Below, piece after piece: positions 31,914 to 41,007 of a stretch of 64,000 bases of DNA. Every line of letters starts with the position of its first letter. Position 1 is the stretch's first letter. The notes under the pieces are model-generated. The model saw only the letters and a list, made by a program, of their open reading frames with translations. It had not been told where the DNA came from and searched no databases. Made by a program: the position numbers and the translations under genes. The stretch is from Anaerobaca sp035448545 (lineage in GTDB: Bacteria; Planctomycetota; Phycisphaerae; Sedimentisphaerales; Anaerobacaceae). The stretch lies in contig DAOTJE010000002.1 in assembly GCA_035448545.1 (NCBI GenBank), positions 62,001 to 126,000 on the forward strand. The letters run 5' to 3'.

Positions 31914-32095
31914 AGCCCATCATCCTTTCGTGTTTCGGTCCGCAAAACGCAAGACCCGCGCCCGAGATACCCCACGACACCGCCCGCGTCAAGAAAGAGC
32001 TGCTCCGCATGACGGCTGGAACGGCGGCTGGGACGATGATAGAATGCCATCGGCCGGCACACTTCGTGGCGGCTTGCACCGTCTCGAGGAGAACC

Positions 32096-33352
32096 ATGGA
32101 AAAATACAGTCATCTCTCGGCTGTCGTATTGACAGTGACGGCACTGACGCGCCTGGCTTTCGGTGCGTTACAGGTCCCGGCGTTCACCGCCTATCTCGAT
32201 CCCGACATGCGCGGTGCGCGCGTCTCGGAATCGGCGGGCATCACGCGATGGACCGATCCATCGGTGAAGGTGCTGTGGTTCGGCGACATCAAGACGCCGG
32301 GAATGCTCGACTGCGCCGTGGCCCTGCGACTGCCGCAGGGCGCCACGTCGCATCTGCGTCTGACCGTCGCGGGCCAGTCGCGTGAAGCGAGCGTCACGGC
32401 AGCCGAAACGGGCCTCGTCACCGCGGTGTTCGGCTCATTCGACATCGCGCAGACCGGCTACCATCGCTTCACGCTCGAATCGCTCAACGCGCCGGGGCAG
32501 CCGGCCGGAGATATCGAGACTCTCGTCCTCGACGGGCCGGCGGCGCGCGAGGCGCACTTCAATCTGAACAGCCGGCGCAACGCCGCCTCGGTGCACCTGT
32601 TCTACCCCGTGGAGAAGGACGCGAAGGTCGAGGCCTTCTACTGCGAGATGATCGGCCTGGAGGACCCGATCTGGACCTACTACATGGCCTGCGGCTGGCA
32701 TCGCGGCTACTTCGGCATGCAGGTTAACAGCCCGACCGAGAGGCGCATCATCTTCAGCGTCTGGGACAGCGGCAGCGAGGCGATCGACCGCGACAAGGTC
32801 GCCGACGAGGACCGCGTCAGGCTCGTGGTCAAAGGCGAAGGCGTCTACACAGGCGACTTCGGCAATGAAGGCACCGGCGGACACAGCCACCTCAAGTACA
32901 TGTGGAAGACGGGCGAAAAGCAGCGGTTCCTCGTCACCGCCAGGCCCACAGATGAAACGCACACGATCTACTCCGGCTACTACTTCCACCCCGACAGTAA
33001 ACAATGGATGCTCATCTCCAGTTGGGAGGCCCCGAAGGAAGGCGGCTACCTGCGCGGACTCTACAGCTTCAGCGAGAACTTCGGCGGCGCCAACGGCCAT
33101 CTGCTGCGCAAGGCCCTCTGCGGCAACCAGTGGATTCGCACTGCTGAGGGCCAGTGGATCGAGCTGACGACCGCGACGTTCAGTCACGACCCGACGGGAA
33201 AGGCCGACCGGCTCGACCGCTTCATGGGCCTCGAAGACGGCTGGTTCTTCCTCTCGCACGGCGGCTTCGCCCCCGGCTTCACCGCCTACGGCCAGCAATT
33301 CACCCGTCCCGCTACCAGCCAACCACCGACCGACATCCTCCTGCCCGACTGA
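32096..33352 (+). CDS. Secreted DUF5077/DUF3472-like protein
   Basis: 418 residues from ATG 32096 with a GAGGAG box. After the signal peptide, an N-terminal beta domain (about 25-150: PAFTAYLDPDMRGA, WFGDIKTPGMLDCAVALRLP) matches the DUF5077 pattern. The C-terminal domain (SVHLFYPVEKDAKVEAFYCEMIGLEDP, YYMACGWHRGYFGMQVNSPTERRIIFSVWDSG) matches DUF3472. Both occur together in secreted proteins of polysaccharide-degrading Bacteroidetes and Planctomycetes. Function unknown; carbohydrate binding is inferred from this context only. Confidence 0.75.
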   Translation: MEKYSHLSAVVLTVTALTRLAFGALQVPAFTAYLDPDMRGARVSESAGITRWTDPSVKVLWFGDIKTPGMLDCAVALRLPQGATSHLRLTVAGQSREASVTAAETGLVTAVFGSFDIAQTGYHRFTLESLNAPGQPAGDIETLVLDGPAAREAHFNLNSRRNAASVHLFYPVEKDAKVEAFYCEMIGLEDPIWTYYMACGWHRGYFGMQVNSPTERRIIFSVWDSGSEAIDRDKVADEDRVRLVVKGEGVYTGDFGNEGTGGHSHLKYMWKTGEKQRFLVTARPTDETHTIYSGYYFHPDSKQWMLISSWEAPKEGGYLRGLYSFSENFGGANGHLLRKALCGNQWIRTAEGQWIELTTATFSHDPTGKADRLDRFMGLEDGWFFLSHGGFAPGFTAYGQQFTRPATSQPPTDILLPD

Positions 33353-33478
33353 ATCGCAGGCCCCCGTCTCGATCTGCGCACGCGACTCAGGGCAAGCATC
33401 AAACACGAAGGCCGAAATCCGAAACAAGCACGAAGGCTCAAAGGCTCCAAACACGAAACGGCGCCGGCGGTGAGAAGG

Positions 33479-33545
33479 TTTGGGACATTGGGGTTTCGAT
33501 CTTTCGGATTTGTCTTGGATCTCGGATTTCGTACTTCGGATTTCC
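33479..33545. repeat. Dispersed intergenic repeat, TTCGGATTTC type, copy 1
   Basis: A 67-base T/G-rich stretch containing TTTCGTACTTCGGATTTCC. Roughly four fifths of it matches a second copy at 59038-59105. Related inverted text (GAAATCCGAAACAAGCACG) lies just upstream at about 33410-33440, so the element may be an imperfect long hairpin filling the gap 33353-33601. Confidence 0.7.
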
Positions 33546-33601
33546 ATCCGACCGAAAACGCGTGTCCCGATCTTATGCAAGCAGCCTCGACGCGTGGAAA
33601 C

Positions 33602-33991
33602 CTATTTGATCAGGCCCTTGGCGCGGGCGATGCCGGGGCGGTTCTGGATGAGCCACTGGTCCCGCGCCTCGTTGCAGCCGGGACAGACGTAATCGAGGGC
33701 GAACTCACCGTGGATCGCGATGTCCCCCTCCCAACTGCGAGGACTGTCGGAATGGGGGAACAGCTCCCGCTGGGCCGCCGCCCACTCCGGTCCGTAGAGG
33801 TCGTCGTAGCTGGCGATGACCGGGACCTTCTGCTTGACCATCACGCGGGCGTGGACCTCGCAGATCGGAGGGTCGCCGAAGTCTCTTCCTCGGGTCAGAT
33901 CGGGCATACAACCGGCGACCGCACCGAGCAAAATCAGAGCACTCGATGCGTAAGCAAGACAGTGACGTGCGTAACGGATTCTCAAGCTCAT
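33602..33991 (-). CDS. Small lipoprotein of unknown function
   Basis: 129 residues from ATG 33991. The signal ends in a good lipobox (LLGAVAGC). The mature part carries GDPPICEVHARVMVKQKVPVI, SYDDLYGPEWAAAQRELFPHSDS and a C-terminal YVCPGCNEARDQWL. The CPGC pair plus HAR could bind a metal. The longer frame to 34195 lacks a signal and is not favoured. Monocistronic; no recognisable family. Confidence 0.65.
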   Translation of the reverse strand: MSLRIRYARHCLAYASSALILLGAVAGCMPDLTRGRDFGDPPICEVHARVMVKQKVPVIASYDDLYGPEWAAAQRELFPHSDSPRSWEGDIAIHGEFALDYVCPGCNEARDQWLIQNRPGIARAKGLIK

Positions 33992-34286
33992 CCCTAAACC
34001 TCTACCCGGCCGACGCAATCCTGTCAAACAGAACCTGATCGATTCATGCTTTGTGACAACTATTCTATTCGCCCGTATCGACCTCGGCAACCCCGCGATC
34101 GTTTGCAATTTTGCTGTCCCGCTGTCTCGGTGTCGCTGCCGGCTACAGGGCACCGGCGTTCCTGGGTCACTGGAGTGTCTGGCCGGCAGCCTCAAGTCCG
34201 CAGGACGTGGGGATGGTCAAGAGTGTCAGCGTCTCCGGACATATAAGGCCCGATCATGCCCGCTGGACCGATGTTCTCGGACGCCG

Positions 34287-35006
34287 TCACGCCGATTCCA
34301 CGATCACCCGCACTTCCCGCTCGGTCAGCAGGTCGATCATCTCAGCACTCGTTTCGCAGGCGCGCAATCGGGCGGCCCACTCCTCATCCCGCAGCATGCG
34401 ACACAGCCTCGCCAGGATGTGCAGGTGGTGCGTGTCGTCCTGGGACGCGGTCAGGAAGAACAGATCGGTCAGCCTGCCGTCGGGCGCTCCGAAGACGATG
34501 CCCCGTCCGGTCTTGCCCACCACCAGCAGCGAATCGGCGATCTCATAGGGCAAGGGCCGGCGCGGGTGCGGGATCGCGATGCCCCCGTCGATCGCCGTGC
34601 TGTGCATCTCTTCGCGGGCCATAACCGCCTCCAGCAGGGCCTGCTCGTCGTACACCAGGCCGGTCCGCTGCGCCATGGCCACCAGCTCGCGCAGCAGGCT
34701 GCTCTTGCCGCGTGAGTTCAGTTGCGTACTGACCGCCTCGGGCCGCAGCAGCGGGCGGATGATCGCCTCGCCCTGCGGCTTCTGCCGCTGCGCGGTCATG
34801 CCGGCATCGACCTCCGCCAGATGGTCGCCCGTCATCGAGCCCATGTTCTGCTGGAGCCATTCGGTGATCTGGGCCCGGTTGAAGCGCAGCTCGCCGCCCA
34901 CCTTCTGGCAGGGAATCTCCCCGCGCTGGGCCATGCGTTCGAGCCGGCGGGCGTCGGCGCCCAGCATCCGCGCCAGCTCTTTCACCGTCAGGCTGCGATA
35001 CGGCAT
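34287..35006 (-). CDS. HTH (excisionase-like) domain fused to PTS EIIA-Ntr (PtsN-like)
   Basis: 239 residues. Residues 1-55 form an excisionase/MerR-type winged helix (LTVKELARMLGADARRLERMAQRGEIPCQKVGGELRFNR). Residues 85-239 form a fructose/nitrogen-type EIIA domain with the phosphoryl-accepting His in GGIAIPHPR (H147). PtsN proteins pass phosphate from HPr or NPr and regulate rather than transport. Fusing it to a DNA-binding-like domain suggests a phosphorylation-controlled regulator. No EII permease or HPr gene is nearby. The next gene on the strand (GH5) lies 56 bases upstream. Confidence 0.85.
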   Translation of the reverse strand: MPYRSLTVKELARMLGADARRLERMAQRGEIPCQKVGGELRFNRAQITEWLQQNMGSMTGDHLAEVDAGMTAQRQKPQGEAIIRPLLRPEAVSTQLNSRGKSSLLRELVAMAQRTGLVYDEQALLEAVMAREEMHSTAIDGGIAIPHPRRPLPYEIADSLLVVGKTGRGIVFGAPDGRLTDLFFLTASQDDTHHLHILARLCRMLRDEEWAARLRACETSAEMIDLLTEREVRVIVESA

Positions 35007-35062
35007 GCGTCAGCCCCTGTCCCCGTCCCAATTCGCACCTTCGGCCATCGTCGCATCGAATA

Positions 35063-36706
35063 TCACTCCGCGCCGATCCAATCAAAACAGATCGTCCCCC
35101 GGCGGACCGCAAGGACGACCCGGTGGGTTCCTTCGGCCACCTCCACCGTATCCAGATCGATCTCGTCCCAGCCGGTCTGCGCGATCGGGATCTCGCGTCC
35201 CATGCCGTCGCACGAAATCTCAAAGGCCGCCGGGACGACCTCGGCCTTCGCGCGGACGGTGGCGCGCAACTGGCCATAGCCGCGTGTATCGACCTCGTAA
35301 GCCGTCCATTCCCCTTCGCTCAGCCGGATACACTGTCCGGCCCGAAGCCGCGTATCATCCGGATCGAGCGGCACAATCGGCACCGGCTCCGACGTGCGGT
35401 AGTATTTCGCCTTCTGAGCGGAGTCTTTGACGAAGTACGACCGGCCCGGACCCTGGTGACCGTAGTTCTCCGCCTCGATCCGCCCCGGGACACGGCGCAG
35501 GATCGCGTTGACCACATCCGGAAAATAAACGCAGTTTTGCAGCTTGACGTTCTCAATCAACTCGTCGAACGCCTTCTGAGCGACCTGCGCCGGAGGCTTG
35601 TCCCCCCCGCGGGAGTACGCCATGATCTGGTCCCACCCCATGGGCCGGTTGATCGAGTATGGCGTGTTGGTCGTGTCCATCTTCTTCCACGGCCAGAAGG
35701 ACCATCCGATGTTGTTGGTCTCGAAGTACTGCGTCGTGCCCCAGTAGATCGTGTTGTCCTTCTCGCCGGTTTCGCCCACCCACACGGGGGCATTGAGTTC
35801 GGCGCGCCGCGCCAGGAACGGCTCGATGCTCTTGAGATGGGTCGGGCGATCCCAGCAGTAATAATGGAACTGATAGAACAGGTTGTCGTCGAACGGCTGA
35901 GAGAATATCGACCAGTCGTTGGCCCAGTCGGCGCCCTCGAGAGTGATCATGTGACGCTTATCGACGCGGCGGATCGCCTCGGTGATCCGCCGGTAAAGCG
36001 GTTCGAGCCGATCCTTGTACTTCTCGGCCGCGCCGGTCCGCGCCGGCAGAGGCTCGTTGAGCAGGTCGTACGCCGCCACCGTCGGCTCATCCTTGTAACG
36101 CTCGGCGATCTTGACCCACAGATCGACCAGCAGGTCCTGATTCCGGGCTGCCATGAACAACCCCGGCTCGTCGCTGGGGCTGTCGTCGATGTTGGCACCC
36201 GTCTGGCCGCCCGGCGCGCCGTGCATGTCGATGATAACGTAGATGTCGTGCTTCCGGCACCAGCCGACCAGGTTGTCGAGCAGTTCGAATCCTTCCGCGA
36301 CATAGGTGGGGCTGTCCCCTTCGGTGAGGAACCGTCTGGCGTTCAAGGCCGGACGCACCGAGTTGAAGCCGAGTTCCGCGATCCGCGCGATGTCCGCCTC
36401 CGTGATGTAGTGCCTGCGGAAGGCCAGCCAGAACGCCTCCGCTTTCTCCGGCCCGATCATGTCGCTGACCAGCTTCTCGATCTTTCGCGGCCGGTCGCCG
36501 CCCTCTCCAAACTTCCACATGTACCCTTCCGGCAGCAGCCAGTTGCCCAGTCCGACACCCTTGAGCAGGACCTTGTGGCCCCCCTCGTCCACCATATCCT
36601 GGCCCCGCGTACGAAGGAACCCCTTCGCTTGCGAGGACGCTGACGCCATCAACATCGCCAGCAGCGACAACAGGCACGTCATTGCCACTCTTCGAACCCG
36701 GACCAT
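35063..36706 (-). CDS. Secreted GH5-type glycoside hydrolase with C-terminal carbohydrate-binding-like domain
   Basis: 547 residues from ATG 36706 with GGAG 9 bases upstream; ATGs at 36739 and 36748 are alternatives. Signal peptide RRVAMTCLLSLLAMLMASASSQA. The TIM barrel has GVGLGNWLLPEGYMW, IIDMHGAPGGQ, the acid/base Glu in DLLNEPLP (E218) and the nucleophile Glu in VWVGETGE (E312). Catalytic layout and the FNSVRPALNARRFL segment fit family GH5, endo-beta-glucanase or exo-beta-1,3-glucanase type. The C-terminal 150 residues (GRIEAENYGHQGPGRSYF to GTICFDWIGAE) look like a CBM6/35-type sandwich. It acts outside the cytoplasm on beta-glucans; exact substrate unknown. Confidence 0.87.
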   Translation of the reverse strand: MVRVRRVAMTCLLSLLAMLMASASSQAKGFLRTRGQDMVDEGGHKVLLKGVGLGNWLLPEGYMWKFGEGGDRPRKIEKLVSDMIGPEKAEAFWLAFRRHYITEADIARIAELGFNSVRPALNARRFLTEGDSPTYVAEGFELLDNLVGWCRKHDIYVIIDMHGAPGGQTGANIDDSPSDEPGLFMAARNQDLLVDLWVKIAERYKDEPTVAAYDLLNEPLPARTGAAEKYKDRLEPLYRRITEAIRRVDKRHMITLEGADWANDWSIFSQPFDDNLFYQFHYYCWDRPTHLKSIEPFLARRAELNAPVWVGETGEKDNTIYWGTTQYFETNNIGWSFWPWKKMDTTNTPYSINRPMGWDQIMAYSRGGDKPPAQVAQKAFDELIENVKLQNCVYFPDVVNAILRRVPGRIEAENYGHQGPGRSYFVKDSAQKAKYYRTSEPVPIVPLDPDDTRLRAGQCIRLSEGEWTAYEVDTRGYGQLRATVRAKAEVVPAAFEISCDGMGREIPIAQTGWDEIDLDTVEVAEGTHRVVLAVRRGTICFDWIGAE

Positions 36707-36774
36707 TCTGCGGTCTCCACCCACCATACTTCTTGCCATTATCTCCATTTCAGGCCCGTTTTCCAGTCCTTTTC

Positions 36775-38463
36775 TCAATAGCCGGCGGCCTGTCCATCCT
36801 TGCGCGACTCGGATGCACCGTAGTATACCCGATTCTGCTCGTCCCATTGAATCGCCTGATAGCCGCCGAAGTCGCCAAGGTTGTACTCGATACGATGTCC
36901 CGCCCGCACCAGCTCGCGGACCGCCTCGTAGTCGAACCCGGTCTCCAGGTACACCGTCCCGCCATCGGTCATCGTCTGGCCGGTGGGCTGGGACGAGCCC
37001 AGGTGGAGGATGCGCGGCGCATCGCCCGCTTCCTGCACGTCCATCCCGAAATCGACGAGGTTGACGATGATCTGCACGTGCATCTGGGGCTGGGCCGCCC
37101 CGCCCATGACGCCGAAGCTCAGAAAGGGCTTGCCGTCTTTGGTGATGAACGCCGGAATGATCGTGTGAAACGGCCGCTTGTGCGGCGCGTACGTGTTGAA
37201 GTGCCCTTCCCGCAGCGAGAACAGCGCGCCGCGATCCTGGAAGATGAACCCGAGGCCGTCGGGAGCGAGCCCTGAGCCCATGCCGAGATAGTTGCTCTGG
37301 ATCAGCGAGACCATGTTCCCTTCGCCGTCGGCGACGGTCAGGTAGATCGTGTCGCCCTTGTCCAAAGCAGGCTCGCCTGCATCGTAGCGTTTCGCAGCGT
37401 GGTTCGGATCGATGAGCTTTCGCCTCTGGGCCGCGTATTCCTTGGAGATCAGTTGGCGGACTGGAATCTCGTTGAACGCCGGGTCGGCGTAGAACTTCGC
37501 CCGGTCTTCGAAGACGAGCTTCTTGGCCTCGATGAAGCAGTGCATGTAATCGCGGCTGCCAAAACCCATGCCTTTAATGTCATAGCCTTCGAGGATGTTC
37601 AGCATTTGCAGGGCCGCAATCCCCTGGCCGTTGGGAGGCAACTCCCAGACCGTGTAGCCCCGGTAGTCCGTCGAGACGGGATCGACCCATTCCGAGGTGT
37701 GCTCGGCCATGTCCCGGTACGACAGGAAACCTCCCACGCGCTTCATGAAGGCGTCGATGGTCCGCGCGATGTCGCCTTTGTAGAACGCGTCCCGGCCCTG
37801 CGCGGCGATTCGTTCGAGCGTGTTGGCGAGATTCGGGTTCCGGAATACCTCACCTGCTTTCGGCGCGGGCGCGAACGTCTCTCTGAACCCCTCATAGCTT
37901 TCCAGGACCGGCACACTTGCCTGCCACTGAGACGCGATCAGATCCGATACGGGGAACCCGTCGCGGGCGTAGGCGATCGCCGGCGACAGGATCGTCTTCA
38001 TCGGCAGCTTGCCGAATCGCCCGTGCAGCTCGAACCAGCCGTCCACACAGCCGGGGACTGTGACGGGCAATGGGCCTCGCGGCGGGACATACTCCAGGCC
38101 CTGTTCTTTGAAGTGGGCCAGGCTCAGCGAGTGCGGCGAGCGTCCGCTGGCGTTGAGTCCATAGAGCTTCTGCGTCCGGGCGTCCCAGACGATGGCGAAC
38201 AAATCACCTCCGATCCCACAACCCGTCGGTTCCATCAGACCCAGCGCCGCGTTGGCGGCGATGGCGGCATCGACGGCGCTGCCGCCCTGCTGGAGGATAT
38301 CGAGCGCGACCTGCGTCGCCAGAGGCTGGCTCGTGGCGGCCATTCCGTGCTGAGCGATCACCCGCGACCGGCTGGCGAACGGCTTGCCCGTCACCCGGTC
38401 ATACGCCGCCAGCGGTTGTGTCACAAGCAGAAGAAACAGCGATGTGAAGACTGCAACTCTCAT
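36775..38463 (-). CDS. Gamma-glutamyltransferase family protein
   Basis: 562 residues from ATG 38463 (signal MRVAVFTSLFLLLVTQPLAA). The large subunit part has MAATSQPLATQVALDILQQGGSAVDAAIAANAALG. The autoprocessing site lies at GDTIYLTVADGEGNMVS, where the Thr before IYLTV begins the small subunit. PDGLGFIFQDRGALFS and FGVMGGAAQPQMHVQ follow the family. These Ntn hydrolases transfer or hydrolyse gamma-glutamyl groups, usually from glutathione in the periplasm. Upstream of the GH5 gene on the same strand, about 70 bases apart. Confidence 0.9.
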   Translation of the reverse strand: MRVAVFTSLFLLLVTQPLAAYDRVTGKPFASRSRVIAQHGMAATSQPLATQVALDILQQGGSAVDAAIAANAALGLMEPTGCGIGGDLFAIVWDARTQKLYGLNASGRSPHSLSLAHFKEQGLEYVPPRGPLPVTVPGCVDGWFELHGRFGKLPMKTILSPAIAYARDGFPVSDLIASQWQASVPVLESYEGFRETFAPAPKAGEVFRNPNLANTLERIAAQGRDAFYKGDIARTIDAFMKRVGGFLSYRDMAEHTSEWVDPVSTDYRGYTVWELPPNGQGIAALQMLNILEGYDIKGMGFGSRDYMHCFIEAKKLVFEDRAKFYADPAFNEIPVRQLISKEYAAQRRKLIDPNHAAKRYDAGEPALDKGDTIYLTVADGEGNMVSLIQSNYLGMGSGLAPDGLGFIFQDRGALFSLREGHFNTYAPHKRPFHTIIPAFITKDGKPFLSFGVMGGAAQPQMHVQIIVNLVDFGMDVQEAGDAPRILHLGSSQPTGQTMTDGGTVYLETGFDYEAVRELVRAGHRIEYNLGDFGGYQAIQWDEQNRVYYGASESRKDGQAAGY

Positions 38464-38834
38464 AGGCTCACCCTGGCCAACAGAAGACAAACAGACCACA
38501 CAATCCCCATTGTGGTCCCCGGCCGTGGCAAACGCAAGCCCATTCCAAGACGAGGATCGGAGCATCATGAGGGCGACGCGTGCGTCGCCCCTACTGGACA
38601 GGCCGGAAGACCCGCCGGATGCGGGACCGTCATCGATCAGCTTCGGCCGGGGAGTGCTGGTGGCAAGGGCGAATCATGATTCGCCCCGACGGGTCTGATT
38701 GCGGCCTCCCTGTCGAGTGCTAATTCGCAATCAAGAATCCGCAATCCGCAATTCACCACGCCTCGCCCCGGCCGGCTTCTCTCATCCTATGTATGCCCTT
38801 GCGGGCACGCTACGAACGGCTGTCGCCTGCGCGC
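38464..38834. other. Intergenic region with two palindromic repeats
   Basis: No gene is seen. It holds palindromes at 38571-38590 (arms GGGCGACGC / GCGTCGCCC) and 38667-38686 (GGGCGAATCATGATTCGCCC), about 95 bases apart, both of the GGGGCGA...TCGCCCC family. AT-richer filler follows. The second half leads into the promoter of the exported aminotransferase. Confidence 0.7.
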
Positions 38835-38864
38835 TTGCTATGCGCGTGGGAGCATGCGTAGAAT
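38835..38864 (+). promoter_or_regulatory. Promoter candidate for the exported aminotransferase
   Basis: TTGCTA at 38835-38840 and TAGAAT at 38859-38864, 18 bases apart, about 50 bases before the start codon. Confidence 0.4.
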
Positions 38865-38913
38865 ACAGGGGGGGCAGGTGGACGCGAAGGTCTTCAGTTC
38901 GGGAGGTACGAAG

Positions 38914-40278
38914 ATGGCGACGCGACAAGAGAAACACGAGACACAGGACGGGGCGCTGACCCGGCGGCGATTCCTTTCCACGAGCTGCCTGGCCGCATCG
39001 GCTCTGGGGGTCGGGTTGCCCGCCAGATCGCTGTGGGCGCAAGGGACCTCGGCGTCCCCAACCATCGACCGGATCGATCCCGGATACATCGGGCCGCAGT
39101 TCTTCGACGAGCAGGAACGACAGGCGTTGATGGACGTGGTCGATTCCGGCTCGCCCTTCCGCTACTGGGGACCGGGGACGCCGACGAAGGTGCTGCGGTT
39201 CGAGGAGGGATTCGCCAAACACATGGGCACGCAGTTCGCGCTGGGTGTGACGAGCGGCACCGCGGCGCTGGACTGCGCCGTGGCCGGCCTGGAAATCGGG
39301 CCGGGCGACGAGGTGATCGTTCCGGCGTACACGTGGTGGTCCGACTATACCTGCGTGGTCCACGCGGGGGCCCTGCCCGTCTTCGCGGACATCGACCGCA
39401 CGCTGAATATCGACCCGAAGGACTTCGAGCGGAAGATCACGCCGCGAACCAAGGCGGTCATCGCGGTCCACCTGCTCGGCGGGCCGTGTGACATGGAGCC
39501 GATCATGGAAATCGCCCGCAAACGCAACGTCGCGGTCCTGGAGGACTGCGCCCAGTGCGTCGGCGGCTCCTATCGCGGCCGCAAGCTCGGCTCGATCGGC
39601 AACGTCGGCATCTACAGTTTCCAGATCAACAAAACAATGACCTCGGGCGAAGGCGGCGCCGTGGTAACCAGCGACCCGGTCCTCTACGAGCGGGCGGTGC
39701 GCTTCCACGACATGGGCGGCCTGAACGGACTCTTTGCCCAGCGCACCGGAGCCAGCCGCGTGCCCACGTTCGCCGGCGAGAACTTCCGCATGAGCGAGCT
39801 GACCGGAGCGCTGCTCGGCGCCCAACTGCCCAAGCTCAACGCCATGGTCGCTGCGCTGCGGAGCCATGCGGAGGCCGTCTACGACGGCATCAAGAAGATC
39901 GACGGGATCCGCCTGCGTCACCGCCCCGACCCGGAAGGTGACATCGGCTACAGCGTCTTCTTCGAGATGCCGGATAAGGAAGCCCGCGACCGCTGCATCG
40001 AGCAGTTGCGGCAGCGCCACGTCCCGACCTCGACCCTTTCGGGTTCCGTGCTGCTGCCGATCGCCGAGTCCGTTATGAACAAGCGCGCCCGGCACCCCAA
40101 CTGGCCGTCGTTCAACAGCCCCGAGGGCAAGGCGATCCAGTACGGCCCCGATTGCTGCCGCCAGACGCTGGAGATCTATGACCGCTTCGTGCAGGTCCGC
40201 ATCGGCCCCAAATACACCCAGCGGATCGACGACTACATCATCGACGCCATCCGGCAGGTCCACAGCGCCTCCGCATAG
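38914..40278 (+). CDS. Tat-signal DegT/DnrJ/EryC1/StrS-type aminotransferase
   Basis: 454 residues from ATG 38914 with a GGGAGG box. The N-terminus is a Tat signal (LTRRRFLSTSCLAASALGVGLPARSLWA). The rest is a full fold-type I PLP enzyme: WGPGTPTKVLRFEEGFAKHMG, GVTSGTAALDCAV, PAYTWWSDYTCV, EDCAQCVGGSY, and the PLP Lys in FQINKTMTSGEGG (K240). Cytosolic homologues aminate nucleotide keto-sugars (ArnB, StrS). The Tat signal implies export of the folded, PLP-loaded enzyme, where nucleotide sugars are not expected. It may act on another periplasmic keto compound, or be a repurposed binding protein. Convergent with the next gene. Confidence 0.85.
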   Translation: MATRQEKHETQDGALTRRRFLSTSCLAASALGVGLPARSLWAQGTSASPTIDRIDPGYIGPQFFDEQERQALMDVVDSGSPFRYWGPGTPTKVLRFEEGFAKHMGTQFALGVTSGTAALDCAVAGLEIGPGDEVIVPAYTWWSDYTCVVHAGALPVFADIDRTLNIDPKDFERKITPRTKAVIAVHLLGGPCDMEPIMEIARKRNVAVLEDCAQCVGGSYRGRKLGSIGNVGIYSFQINKTMTSGEGGAVVTSDPVLYERAVRFHDMGGLNGLFAQRTGASRVPTFAGENFRMSELTGALLGAQLPKLNAMVAALRSHAEAVYDGIKKIDGIRLRHRPDPEGDIGYSVFFEMPDKEARDRCIEQLRQRHVPTSTLSGSVLLPIAESVMNKRARHPNWPSFNSPEGKAIQYGPDCCRQTLEIYDRFVQVRIGPKYTQRIDDYIIDAIRQVHSASA

Positions 40279-40293
40279 ACACGGCGGCAACCC

Positions 40294-40977
40294 TTATCCG
40301 TGCTGATGCAGGTCCCATAGGGCCGGATTGAAGGCGGCGCTGCGTCCGGGACAGCCTTGTCTGCGGCAGACCTGGCAACTGCGGAAGTCCACTTCCGTCG
40401 CGAAGTGAATGCCCGAGACGGTCTTGTTGGGCTTCATCAGAAACGACTCGGTCAGCTCGACGCCGATCTGCCCTTTTACATCGCCGAGCAGCGCGAACAG
40501 CTCGCGCTGCTGCTCGATAGGCCAGACGTCGACGTCGCCCGAGCCCGGGCTCATCGACGACATCTTGCCCAGCGCGAAGCGCTGCTTCAAGTGCTCATTC
40601 AGATGCCGGATCGCGCCGCGGAGCAGAACCGCTTTGATCGCGTCCCACCAGAACTCGGCGAGAAAGTCGCCCGCCGGCAGCGTCACCGTGTCCATCTCGT
40701 GTCCGCACGTGGCGACGAAGGGAAACACCCGCTCGATCCGGTCGAGGTTCGCCCGCAGCATCCGGCTGGTGAATGTCACGCCCTCGACCGTGACCGTGTC
40801 GGCCCCTTTGCCGTCGATGAACGCCTCTCTATAGAGCGCCTTCGGCCGCGCGATCTGCCGAGCCTTCGCGATCAGCTCGCGTAGCGTCCGGCCATCGGGC
40901 GAATCCGGCTCGACGTGGACAGTCCTGGCGATGGAGACCACGTCCAACTCAAACGGAATATCGATCAGCTTCTTCAT
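40294..40977 (-). CDS. Vitamin B12-dependent methionine synthase activation-domain protein
   Basis: 227 residues from ATG 40977 (GTG 40998 is an alternative). It matches the stand-alone form of the MetH reactivation domain: RERVFPFVATCGHEMD-like segment (RIERVFPFVATCGHEM), SSMSPGSGDVDVWPIEQQRELFALLG, and SGIHFATEVDF. The C-terminus carries a Cys cluster, SCQVCRRQGC, often seen in anaerobe versions. The domain binds S-adenosylmethionine to re-methylate cobalamin after oxidation. Stand-alone copies serve split methionine synthases or other corrinoid methyltransferases; neither partner is in the window. Confidence 0.8.
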   Translation of the reverse strand: MKKLIDIPFELDVVSIARTVHVEPDSPDGRTLRELIAKARQIARPKALYREAFIDGKGADTVTVEGVTFTSRMLRANLDRIERVFPFVATCGHEMDTVTLPAGDFLAEFWWDAIKAVLLRGAIRHLNEHLKQRFALGKMSSMSPGSGDVDVWPIEQQRELFALLGDVKGQIGVELTESFLMKPNKTVSGIHFATEVDFRSCQVCRRQGCPGRSAAFNPALWDLHQHG

Positions 40978-41007
40978 CCGGGGGCCCCACCTGTCCACGC
41001 TCTGCGA

